NCBI RefSeq assembly: GCF_017916255.1
Contig: NZ_CP072827.1
Coordinates: 4,489,501-4,553,500 of the forward strand
Length of the DNA stretch: 64,000 nt
Origin: Streptomyces mobaraensis NBRC 13819 = DSM 40847
GTDB taxonomy: Bacteria; Actinomycetota; Actinomycetes; Streptomycetales; Streptomycetaceae
Direction of reading: 5' to 3'
The translations under genes were made by a program, and so were the position numbers. Numbering within the stretch: position 1 is the first letter of the stretch; every line of letters starts with the position of its first letter. The notes beneath the pieces are model-generated. The model had not been told where the DNA came from, did not search any database, and was given only the letters and a program-made list of their open reading frames with translations. Positions 1 through 6,813 of this stretch are shown here, piece after piece.

Positions 1-1
1 G

Positions 2-355
2 CGCAAGCTGGCCCTGGCACTGACCGCGGTGGGTGCCGTCGGCCTGCCGATGACCACGGCGACGACGGCACACGCGGACATTCCGTCCGTGCAGGTCGCG
101 ATCTCGACGTACTACTCGGACTGGGTCCGCGTCTGTGGCTGGAACCAGTACGACAACAAGGTCTGCTACAACCACCTCGACACACCCGGGTCGGGCTACA
201 CCAAGCTGAGCGGTTGGTGGTGGCAGAAGGACAGCACCGTCACCATCACCGGCACCAACAGCAACACCGGCGCGGTCCGCAACATGTCCTGCTACATCCC
301 CAAGAACACCGGCAACCCGTACTACTGCGACGGCCGGAGCCGCAAGGAACTGTAA
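2..355 (+). CDS. small secreted protein, 5' end outside window
   Basis: The frame is open from the first bases, so the start codon lies to the left of the window. The visible N-terminus is the end of a signal peptide: a basic RK pair, a hydrophobic Leu/Ala stretch and an Ala-His-Ala cleavage site before DIPSVQ. The mature part is about 90 residues, rich in Trp, Tyr, Asn and Thr, with four cysteines (in CGWNQYDNKVC, MSCYIP and PYYCDG) that could form two disulfides. I do not recognise the family; it looks like an exported small structural or inhibitor-like protein. It ends in RSRKEL and its stop codon sits inside a short direct repeat (see 331-375). Confidence 0.7.
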   Translation, partial: RKLALALTAVGAVGLPMTTATTAHADIPSVQVAISTYYSDWVRVCGWNQYDNKVCYNHLDTPGSGYTKLSGWWWQKDSTVTITGTNSNTGAVRNMSCYIPKNTGNPYYCDGRSRKEL

Positions 356-375
356 CGGCCGGAGTCGCAAGGAAC
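331..375. repeat. direct repeat across a stop codon
   Basis: The 20-mer CGGCCGGAGCCGCAAGGAAC at 331-350 recurs at 356-375 with one change. The first copy encodes the last residues of the secreted protein; the second starts just after the TAA, so the gene end has been partly duplicated downstream. Confidence 0.8.
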
Positions 376-802
376 GGCAGCTCCGGGGTCCGCCTGACGG
401 ACGGCTCGGCGGCGAGCCCGGGAGGGCGACGGCACGAGCCGCGCGGGGATCGTCGTCGTTACGGGCTGCCCGGACGCGGGGCCTTCGTGCTCTCCTGGGA
501 TGCGGGCCCGCTAGGGGCCTGGCGTCCGGACACCGTGCCAGGGATGTCGTGTTGGCGGGTGGCCGCATCCCACAGCTGTACGCCGTCCGGGACCGGTCGA
601 GTTCGACGGCCACATCCAGACACCGGCCTCACGACCGGCCCGGCGGCGCCGACGATCTGTGTCGAACCGACTCGCGTCGGCAGAGTGACCCTGGGCGGTG
701 GCGTCGAGGTGGGCGGGCGCGCAACGCGTCGGCATCGCGGCCGTCAGCAGGATCCTTGTTGTGTACGACCAATCAGGATGCGCGCACTCGCCGATACGGC
801 GC
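376..802. other. non-coding stretch, no gene seen
   Basis: Several frames are open here simply because the DNA is GC rich, but none has a ribosome binding site, a recognisable domain or consistent codon bias. I see no RNA gene or clear hairpin. Together with the transposase remnant that follows, it is best read as decayed accessory DNA. Confidence 0.5.
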
Positions 803-890
803 TCAGTCCTGCCGCGAGTTCGCCCGCTTGATCCCGTTGTCGGCGACGTACCGCACAGCGTCCGGCATCACGCGGTGGCGGTAGCCTCCC
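803..890 (-). pseudogene. remnant of an IS5-like transposase
   Basis: The minus strand encodes MPDAVRYVADNGIKR preceded by YRHR, which closely resembles the N-terminal helix of IS5-family transposases (typically ...DAIRYLVDNGIKWRA...). The frame then loses similarity and stops after RANSRQD at 803. No further transposase domain or inverted repeat could be found, so this is only a short fossil of an insertion sequence. The call rests on one motif. Confidence 0.45.
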
Positions 891-1131
891 GGCCGCCCGC
901 GTTCGATCCGCGCCCGGGCTTCGAGACGCCGAGTCGGTAGACGACTAACTCTCGGCGTACGCGCGGGAGTTGCACTCCTCCGTCGCGCATCCGCGGCACG
1001 ACGGCGTCTCCGTGGCCGGGCTGACGGCCGCAAGCCTGCCGCCCGGCGCCAGAGGGGTGGCGCGACGCGGTGCGGGGAATGACGGTCTGCCCGTGAACGC
1101 GTGGGTGTCCCTTGGTGGCGGTACGTGACGT

Positions 1132-1548
1132 CTAATGTCCGTCCGGTGCTCTCAAGGCCGTCGCCGCGCCGGTGATGAGGAGGTGTTCGTGCGGGCTGAC
1201 GGTCTCGGCGATGCCGGGGTAGTCGACGAACGCGTAGGCGGTGATGTCTGCTGTGCCGCTCGGGAGTTGGATGCGGGCGATGTCGTCCTCTTGGAGGTTG
1301 TCACACGCGAACAGGTAGGCGGTGGAGCCGGTGCCCACGATGGGCTCCATGCCGAGGACGAACCGGGGTTCGACCCTGATGTGCAGGTCCCGGCGTACGT
1401 GGTAGGCCATCGCGTTCCGCGCCGATTCGTCGGGGAGCGCCGGGCCGCCCGGCAGCCGCCAACTGCCGTCCGCCGTCTTGAGCATGAGGAGACGCCCTGC
1501 GGCGTCGGTGAGGTGCGCGAGGCCGGCGATGTGGGGTGTGGGCGGCAT
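1132..1548 (-). CDS. Nudix-fold protein with a degenerate Nudix box
   Basis: 138 residues. The start at 1548 is chosen because AAGGAGAC lies 3-9 bases upstream; longer frames lack a ribosome site. The protein has the Nudix beginning (HIAGLAHLTDAAGRLLML, then WRLPGG) and the box start G-x5-E (GPALPDE), but where the family needs REUxEExGU it reads YHVRRDLHI, so the catalytic metal-binding glutamates are absent. Normal Nudix proteins hydrolyse nucleoside diphosphates linked to another group; this one is probably non-catalytic and may bind a ligand. It lies downstream of, and on the same strand as, a DUF397/XRE pair, separated by a hairpin at 1821-1850. Confidence 0.7.
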   Translation of the reverse strand: MPPTPHIAGLAHLTDAAGRLLMLKTADGSWRLPGGPALPDESARNAMAYHVRRDLHIRVEPRFVLGMEPIVGTGSTAYLFACDNLQEDDIARIQLPSGTADITAYAFVDYPGIAETVSPHEHLLITGAATALRAPDGH

Positions 1549-1820
1549 GGGTCTCCTTACGCTTAAGTGGTGCGCTGAGTGGAGCGGGGTGCGCATGGGT
1601 TTCGCCCCGGACGGCGAAAGTCGGCGCCTCGCGGAGTGCTTGGCGCGAGTGTCGACGGAGTGCGAGGCGAGGCGATTCGTGCGCACGGGACGTCCTTGTG
1701 GCCCGCGTCTGGTCGCCGGGAGTGGCGGTGCAGAGCGAAGATAGCGCCGCGTACGAGCCTGTATCAATCGTGAGACGTCTAACGAGTGAGACTGGCATAT
1801 TCGTTCCCCTGGAACGGCGC
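1549..1820 (-). promoter_or_regulatory. upstream region of the Nudix-like gene
   Basis: A 270-base gap, less GC rich than its surroundings near 1750-1800, which is where a promoter for the minus-strand gene would be expected. It contains the palindrome AGACGTCT and repeats of GTGAGAC. I could not assign convincing -35 and -10 boxes. Confidence 0.3.
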
Positions 1821-1850
1821 GACCCCCTCGCTCGACCGAGTGAGGGGGTC
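1821..1850 (-). terminator. hairpin after the DUF397 gene
   Basis: A 13-bp stem (1821-1833 with 1838-1850, one mismatch, four-base loop) lies 15 bases past the DUF397 stop. There is no T tract, as is usual in actinobacteria. It may terminate transcription in either direction. Confidence 0.6.
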
Positions 1851-1864
1851 ATGTTCGTTGACGC

Positions 1865-2077
1865 TCAAGAGGGGGTGTCGAACGTGTTCTCGACCGCGTC
1901 CGTGATGAACGCGCGTAGCTTGTCTGGGCTCGTTCTGATGACGACACTAGGGTCGTCGCTTTCCCGTATGAGTATGTCCTCCCCAAGTCGGGACACCTCC
2001 AGACAATTTCCTTCACTGTCCGTCGACTTGGAGGACTTCTGCCATGTGATGGTCTTTTCCATGCCCCACGCCTTCAC
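1865..2077 (-). CDS. DUF397 family protein
   Basis: 70 residues. It shows the DUF397 pattern: W-x-KSS near residues 12-16, the GNCLEV core at about 23-28, a beta pair (ILIRESDDP) and the ending SPDKLRAFI. DUF397 proteins are small actinobacterial partners, almost always encoded beside an XRE regulator with a DUF5753 domain, and in studied cases (for example the BldB group) influence development and antibiotic production; the biochemical role is not established. Its ATG overlaps the stop of the upstream regulator by 4 bp, so the two are translationally coupled. A hairpin follows. Confidence 0.88.
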   Translation of the reverse strand: MKAWGMEKTITWQKSSKSTDSEGNCLEVSRLGEDILIRESDDPSVVIRTSPDKLRAFITDAVENTFDTPS

Positions 2078-2925
2078 AGTTGCCGTGCCGTCTCCAGAAT
2101 GAAGTCACGCGATTGATCGGGGGCGAGTGACCTCTCTTCGACCCGGTCCAGGACGGCCCTGTAATTCGCGAGACGTGTCTCCGCGTCCAGGAAAGCGCTG
2201 CCGTTCGGGGTGTCCGTCTGCACCGTGTCTAGCTGCGGCACCGGCCCTCCCACGTAGAGTGTCGAACTTCCCGCGTTCGGGAAACCGCCCGCGCTGAACG
2301 GGATGATCCTGACGGTCACGTTGTCCCGTTCGGACTGTTCAAGAAGGTGGAACAGCTGGGTGGTGGCCACCTTCCGGCTGCCGAACCGCAGGCGGAGTGC
2401 GGCCTCGTGAATCAGGAATGTGCAGACAGGCGGGTCGTGTCTGTCGAGGACATCGCGGCGTCGCAGCCGGTGGGAGAGGCGCCGTCGGAGAACCGCCGGG
2501 CTGACCGGGGGAACCGCCTCTTCGAAAACCGCGCGAGCGTAATCCTCGGTCTGGAGCAGCCCCGGCATATGCATGATCTGAACCGCGCGAAGCGTGCGAG
2601 CGTGATGTTCCAGTTCCGCAAGGTCCAGAACTCCGGCGGACAGGTCGTTTCGGTAGTCCTCCCACCATCCCCTCCCGCGTTCCTCGGCCATGCCGGCGAG
2701 AGCATCGATATACGCGGGGTCGGGACAGCCGTAATGGCTCGCCCAGGTGCGGACGCGCTGCCCGCTGACACCGAACCGTCCACTCTCGGTGTTGCTGATA
2801 CCGGTGCGGTCCGTGCTGAGCAGCGTTGCGGCTTCGCCGAGTGTCAATCCTGCGTGCTCACGCATTTTCCGCAGCTCTGAGCCCAGTCGCCGCTGGCGAG
2901 CCGTAGGAACCTTCCTCGGTGGCAT
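2074..2925 (-). CDS. XRE-family regulator with DUF5753 domain
   Basis: 283 residues. The start at 2925 follows GGAGGGGAGG at good spacing; an upstream in-frame start has no such site. Residues about 10-70 form a Cro/C1-type helix-turn-helix (LGSELRKMREHAGLTLGEAA). Residues about 100-275 are the DUF5753 domain, recognisable from MHMPGLLQTEDYARAVF, a basic RRRLSHRLRRRDVL helix and VTVRIIPF. Members pair with DUF397 proteins and regulate differentiation or secondary metabolism in Streptomyces. It is first in a two-gene operon. An inverted repeat AGTTG/CAACT overlaps its promoter and could be its own binding site. Confidence 0.88.
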   Translation of the reverse strand: MPPRKVPTARQRRLGSELRKMREHAGLTLGEAATLLSTDRTGISNTESGRFGVSGQRVRTWASHYGCPDPAYIDALAGMAEERGRGWWEDYRNDLSAGVLDLAELEHHARTLRAVQIMHMPGLLQTEDYARAVFEEAVPPVSPAVLRRRLSHRLRRRDVLDRHDPPVCTFLIHEAALRLRFGSRKVATTQLFHLLEQSERDNVTVRIIPFSAGGFPNAGSSTLYVGGPVPQLDTVQTDTPNGSAFLDAETRLANYRAVLDRVEERSLAPDQSRDFILETARQL

Positions 2926-2985
2926 CGGCCTCCCCTCCTGTTGCGCCACAGTGTGGCCGGTGTCCCTACCGGGTTCCACTTGGTA

Positions 2986-3013
2986 ACACTATCGAGTTGA
3001 ATCCGTACAACTG
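2986..3013 (-). promoter_or_regulatory. probable promoter of the XRE/DUF397 operon
   Basis: On the minus strand CAGTTG (3008-3013), a 16-base spacer and TAGTGT (2986-2991) resemble a sigma-70 type promoter about 60 bases before the start codon. The arms AGTTG and CAACT around the spacer form an inverted repeat, possibly an operator. Confidence 0.4.
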
Positions 3014-3400
3014 GTGATACGCACCCGCTACTGTCTGCCCGACACCGCACCGCATGGCGGCGACACCCGAAGTGCGGCTGCGTGCATGCCCATTGGGCTC
3101 CCCAGAAGAGGGCCGAGCCACGGACGGCGTCAGATGGCGGTGGCGGCATCGAGTAGAAGGCGTCCGGTTGAAGGCGACCCGGTCGAGACCTTGTTCCGGA
3201 GGCGGCTTGGCCGTGCTTTGCGGGTCCGTAGGGAGTCGGCCAGGCCCAACGACCGCTTGCGCAGAAGTGATTCGCGCAGGCGACGTCGGTGTTCGGCTCG
3301 GTCCCCGGTCGGCCGAGTGCACCCGGGGCTGTCCGGGGGGTGCCCCTATCTGTTTCGTCAACCCTGGCGGGGCTGGTTCGTAGGGGTTCGTGCTGGTTTT
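3014..3400. other. gene-poor stretch before the insertion sequence
   Basis: No frame here has a ribosome site, domain or stable codon bias. It separates the XRE operon from the IS110 element and may contain one end of that element, which I cannot place because IS110 elements lack terminal inverted repeats. Confidence 0.4.
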
Positions 3401-3431
3401 CGGGAACGTCCCGCGAAGCGGGATGTTCCCG
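3401..3431. repeat. 14-bp hairpin downstream of the transposase
   Basis: CGGGAACGTCCCGC (3401-3414) pairs with 3418-3431 with one mismatch and a GAA loop. It sits about 105 bases beyond the transposase stop and could terminate that transcript or belong to the end of the insertion sequence. Confidence 0.6.
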
Positions 3432-3535
3432 GCGGCTCGGGTGCGGTGCGGGCAGGGCGGTGGCCGGCGTGGCGGGGGTGGCCGTGCCGGTGACGGGATG
3501 GAGCGGGCTGGAAGAGGCAGGGGGTGGGGTGGGTG

Positions 3536-4750
3536 TCAGGCAGCGAGGTCGAGGGCGCGGGGTTCGTAGAGGGTGCCGTTGCGGATCATCGCGTGGATGA
3601 CGTTCACGCGTTGCCGGGCCAGGCGGAGGATCGCCTGGGTGTGAGTCTTGCCGCGGGTTCGCTGGCGGTCGTAGTAGATCCGCGAGGACGGGTCGCTCTT
3701 GCAGCCGGTCGCGGCGAACGCGGCCTGGAACAGGGCGCGTTTGAGGAGCCGGTTGCCGCGGTGGGGAGCGTGCTCGCCGCGGATGGAGGTGCCCGAGGAC
3801 TTCGTTGCGGGGGCGAGTCCGGCGTAGGAGGCGAGGTGTCCGGCGGTGGGGAAGCCGGTGCCGTCACCGATCGCGACGATCACCGCGGCGGTGGTCCTGA
3901 CGCCCATGCCGGGCAGGGACGTCAGGAGGTGGAAAAGAGGGAGGGCCTCCAGCAGGGCGGCGATCTCCTGCTCGGTGGCCTGTCGCTGGGTGTGGGCGGC
4001 GGCGAGCTGAGCGGCCAGGCCCGGAACGATCAGCGCGGACGCCTCGGTGCCGGGAACGACGAGAGTCTGCTCGGCCAGCGCGTCGGAGATCTCCCCGGCC
4101 AGCTGCTTCGCCTTGCGCGAGCCGTGCGCTTTGAGCAGGGCCTCGCAGCGGGCCCGGCCGAGTCTCTTCAGCTTCGCCGGGGAGCCGTGCCGGGCCAGGA
4201 GGGCTTGGACGTAGGGGTAGGCCAGGCGCGGGCCGAGCACGCGTTCCAGGGAGGGGTGGATCTGGGAGAGCAGGCCGCGCAGCCGGTTGGTGGTGCGGTT
4301 CACCTCGCCGGCCAGGTCGTTGTCGTAGCCGGTGAGCATGGTCAGCTCGGCCAGTACCTCGTCGTCACGGTCCACCGCGCGCAAGGTGTGCGGCATGGTC
4401 CGGGCGGTCTCGGCGATCACGAACGCGTCGCGGGCGTCTGTCTTGGCCTCACCGGGATGCAGGTCGGCGGCCCGCCGCATCGACAGTCCCGGCAGGTAGG
4501 CCACCCGGCACCCGCTCGCGCGGGCCACCGTCAGCGGCAGCGCGCCGATGTTGGCGACCTGGTCCACGATCACCAGGACGGTACCGAACTTCGCCACCAG
4601 CTTGGTGAACAGCTCCAGCAGTTTCGGCTCGGTGTTGGGCAGCCGCTTGTCGTGCACGGTCCTGCCGTCCCCGGTCCGGCCGTGGGCGTGGTGGAACTCC
4701 TTGCCCAGGTCCAGGCCGAGGAAGAGATCTGTCGCGGTCGTGTCGACCAT
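3536..4750 (-). CDS. IS110-family transposase (DEDD recombinase)
   Basis: 404 residues, a full-length member. The N-terminal RuvC-like DEDD domain shows D14 in FLGLDLGKEF, D63 in VIVDQVANIGALPL (aspartate where many members have glutamate), and D105/D108 in AKTDARDA. The C-terminal Transposase_20 domain contains LPGMGVRTTAAVIVAIGD (about 279-296) and the Ser-rich stretch SSGTSIRGE (about 318-326), where the catalytic serine is expected. IS110 enzymes recombine DNA guided by a structured RNA encoded in the element's own non-coding end. No frameshift is seen, so it may be active. An unrelated longer start upstream (4807) is less likely. Confidence 0.93.
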   Translation of the reverse strand: MVDTTATDLFLGLDLGKEFHHAHGRTGDGRTVHDKRLPNTEPKLLELFTKLVAKFGTVLVIVDQVANIGALPLTVARASGCRVAYLPGLSMRRAADLHPGEAKTDARDAFVIAETARTMPHTLRAVDRDDEVLAELTMLTGYDNDLAGEVNRTTNRLRGLLSQIHPSLERVLGPRLAYPYVQALLARHGSPAKLKRLGRARCEALLKAHGSRKAKQLAGEISDALAEQTLVVPGTEASALIVPGLAAQLAAAHTQRQATEQEIAALLEALPLFHLLTSLPGMGVRTTAAVIVAIGDGTGFPTAGHLASYAGLAPATKSSGTSIRGEHAPHRGNRLLKRALFQAAFAATGCKSDPSSRIYYDRQRTRGKTHTQAILRLARQRVNVIHAMIRNGTLYEPRALDLAA

Positions 4751-5060
4751 GTGCGCGTGCCCCTCGCCACTCGTCTCCCCAACTCCCGGCCGTCCCTGCG
4801 GCACCACACGCCGGCAACCACGTTACGCAGACATGCCACCCGTGAAGCGGTCCGGCATTGCGCCGAACCAGAGTGGTCGTCAGGCCCCTCATCAGCGGTC
4901 AAGCGGTGCCCCGAAGCCCGGCGGCAACACCCCCCAGGTCATGTACTTCGACAGGGGGCACACAGCCATACCGAGCCCGGGGGCCAGGCGCCCCGTTGCG
5001 GGGCCACGGAAAAGGTAACGGGGCGACGTTGGTCGGCCGCCGGACATCGCGCAGCGACGG
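4751..5060 (-). ncRNA. candidate bridge/seek RNA region of the IS110 element
   Basis: IS110-group elements encode their guide RNA in the non-coding end upstream of the transposase. Here about 300 bases without a gene lie there. On the minus strand I see a stem of five G-C pairs closing an 18-base loop (4931-4958) and a compact hairpin GCCCCG/CGGGGC (about 4990-5004). These fit a stem with an internal guide loop, but no boundaries or guide pairings could be established. Confidence 0.3.
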
Positions 5061-5310
5061 CGACGGACTCCTCGCACAGGGGAGCGTTCCTCGGCCTCCG
5101 CGCCCGGGGGCGCCTCGCAACTGGCTGGTCCGGGAAGGGCGCTCGTGATCAACACATCGCCCCTTTGACGCGTATCTGAGCCACACCCCAGTAGGCGGTG
5201 CGCTTTCCGGAAGACGTCACATTCCTCTGCCCGCGCGGGTGTTCAAGTCCCCGCCCCTGCTCAGGGCGCACGCTGGACTCATCACCTCCATCAGCGAAGG
5301 AACCACACGC
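5061..5310 (+). promoter_or_regulatory. upstream region of the MerB-like gene
   Basis: A 250-base gap between the insertion-sequence flank and the next start codon. It may hold the right IS boundary and the promoter of the MerB-like gene. A possible -35 (TTGACG at about 5165) is visible but no good -10 box was found. Confidence 0.25.
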
Positions 5311-6018
5311 ATGACCGAAAACGCCTCAACAGCGCCGGTGGGCCCCGACGAGACCGAGCGCGTGCGCCTGGCCGTCTACCGCGGATTCGCCCGCACCGGA
5401 CACGCACCGAGCGTGCCGGAGCTCTCCGCGCTCACCGCACTCGCCCCCGACCGCGTACGCCAGGAGATGCGCACCCTCCACGAACGCCACGACCTGGTCC
5501 TGGATCCGCAGGACGAAGACCAGGTCGTGATGGCCCACCCCTTCGCCTCCCTACCGCTCGGCTTCTCCGTCATGGGAGCGCGCACCCTGTGGTGGGGCGG
5601 TTGCGCCTGGGATTCCTTCGCCCTGCCCCACCTGCTCAAGAACGAGCCCGACGTCCTGGTCGCCACCCGTTGCCCGGCCTGCGACACCCCGCACGCCTGG
5701 GTCGTCGGCCGCCAGGCGCCCCCGAAGGGCGACCAGGTGGCCCACTTCCTCACCCCCATGAGCCGGGCCTGGGACGACGTCATGCACACCTGCGGCAACC
5801 AGCGCCTTTTCTGCTCCACCGACTGCGTCGACACCTGGCTGCACAAGACGGGGCACGAACGCGGCTACGTCATGGACCTGCCCACCCTGTGGCGCTTCGC
5901 CGGCGGCTGGTACACCGGACGCTTGGATGCGGGCTATGTTCGCCGGGACCCCGCCGCCGCGGCCTCCTACTTCGCCGAAGTCGGCCTGCACGGCCCCTTC
6001 TGGGGCCTGCCCGAATGA
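5311..6018 (+). CDS. alkylmercury lyase (MerB) family protein
   Basis: 235 residues. The ATG at 5311 follows GAAGGA by ten bases; an upstream in-frame ATG lacks support. An N-terminal winged-helix-like part (about 15-65) precedes the MerB domain. MerB splits carbon-mercury bonds with two cysteines and an aspartate (C96, D99, C159 in the plasmid R831b enzyme). Here C98-A-W-D101 and C161 in HTCGNQ keep the same spacing, so the chemistry could be intact. No merA, merR or mercury transporter is nearby, so mercury detoxification is not supported by context. It lies next to an IS110 element and an IS30 relic, which suggests acquisition by transfer. Confidence 0.82.
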   Translation: MTENASTAPVGPDETERVRLAVYRGFARTGHAPSVPELSALTALAPDRVRQEMRTLHERHDLVLDPQDEDQVVMAHPFASLPLGFSVMGARTLWWGGCAWDSFALPHLLKNEPDVLVATRCPACDTPHAWVVGRQAPPKGDQVAHFLTPMSRAWDDVMHTCGNQRLFCSTDCVDTWLHKTGHERGYVMDLPTLWRFAGGWYTGRLDAGYVRRDPAAAASYFAEVGLHGPFWGLPE

Positions 6019-6116
6019 GATCCGAGCGCCGCTCGGCGCGAAGCAGGGCCGGCACTCGACTGCCTGTCTGTCGTCAAACGATGGCGGCCTCGAACGGTCA
6101 GTGCATCACCGCTGGT

Positions 6117-6194
6117 CAGGAGCTCTGAGTAGACCTCTGCGGGGGTCCGGTGGCCGTGCGACTCGCGGGGCCGGTTGTTCAGCTCGGCGGCGGC
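6117..6194 (-). pseudogene. C-terminal fragment of an IS30-type transposase
   Basis: The minus strand reads AAAELNNRPRESHGHRTPAE followed by VYSELL, which matches the end of IS30-family transposases (consensus ...ELNxRPRKxLGWxTPAExF...). The rest of the transposase is absent. A short fossil beside the MerB-like gene. Confidence 0.6.
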
Positions 6195-6424
6195 GCGGTC
6201 ACCGAGCGGCGGTGGCGACCGCGCTCGTCCGCCCGCGCCGACCGCACCGCCGGGGCGCCTGGGCGGTTCCCTCGCGTGTCTCGCCCGCGTGAGAACGGCA
6301 CGGGGGCGGGGCGGCCGGTGGCCCACCTGAACACAGCTCCGCCCACCACTTCATCCCGCCCATCAGAGGGCGGCTCTGCAAGCCGAACACCCCGACGTGC
6401 GGCGGCGGGGATGGCGACGATTGC

Positions 6425-6473
6425 GGGCGGCCGGGGCGGCCGGGGCGGCCGGGGCGGCCGGGGCGGCCGGGGC
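6425..6473. repeat. GGGGCGGCC tandem repeat
   Basis: Four exact copies of the 9-mer GGGGCGGCC (6433-6468) flanked by partial copies. Located in the non-coding region 340 bases before the catabolic operon. Probably a simple replication-slippage repeat. Confidence 0.9.
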
Positions 6474-6761
6474 AGGCGCCCGGCGCGTGCCCCGGCGCAT
6501 GGCGGCCGGAGCGCGCCCCCACGGCCGTGCCCGGTCGATCACGTCCGCTCATCGACCGGCCCCCCCGGTTCCGGACGCCGACAGGATGAGCACGGACGAC
6601 GCCTCCTGCGGCGCTCCTGCCGAAGGAGTGGCGGGCGCCGTCCGGCCCCCGCTGAGCATCGACGCCCGGAATCGGCCACGTTGCCAGAGCAGTTGCCATC
6701 CCGGGAGCGTCCTCCTGGACGCCCCCACCGGCGCATCCGCGCGCCAAGGCCGGAGGCCGGA

Positions 6762-6787
6762 AACCGAGCAAGCATGCTTGCTTGTTT
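6762..6787. promoter_or_regulatory. probable TetR operator of the catabolic operon
   Basis: A perfect 16-bp palindrome AGCAAGCATGCTTGCT (6767-6782) extends to 26 bp with two mismatched pairs. It ends 27 bases before the first start codon of the operon, whose last gene encodes a TetR regulator. Palindromes of this GCAAGC/GCTTGC type are typical for TetR regulators of acyl-CoA catabolism in actinobacteria. Binding would block transcription initiation or early elongation. Confidence 0.7.
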
Positions 6788-6813
6788 CGCGGGTCGCTGC
6801 GACGCTCCCCCAC

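Noticed and set aside
376..1131. Several overlapping ORFs of 74-205 codons
   Set aside because: None has a start signal or known domain; apart from the short transposase-like segment they look like chance frames.
3524..5179. 551-codon plus-strand frame over the transposase gene
   Set aside because: It is the antisense shadow of the IS110 transposase: no ribosome site or domain, and its composition follows the opposite strand.
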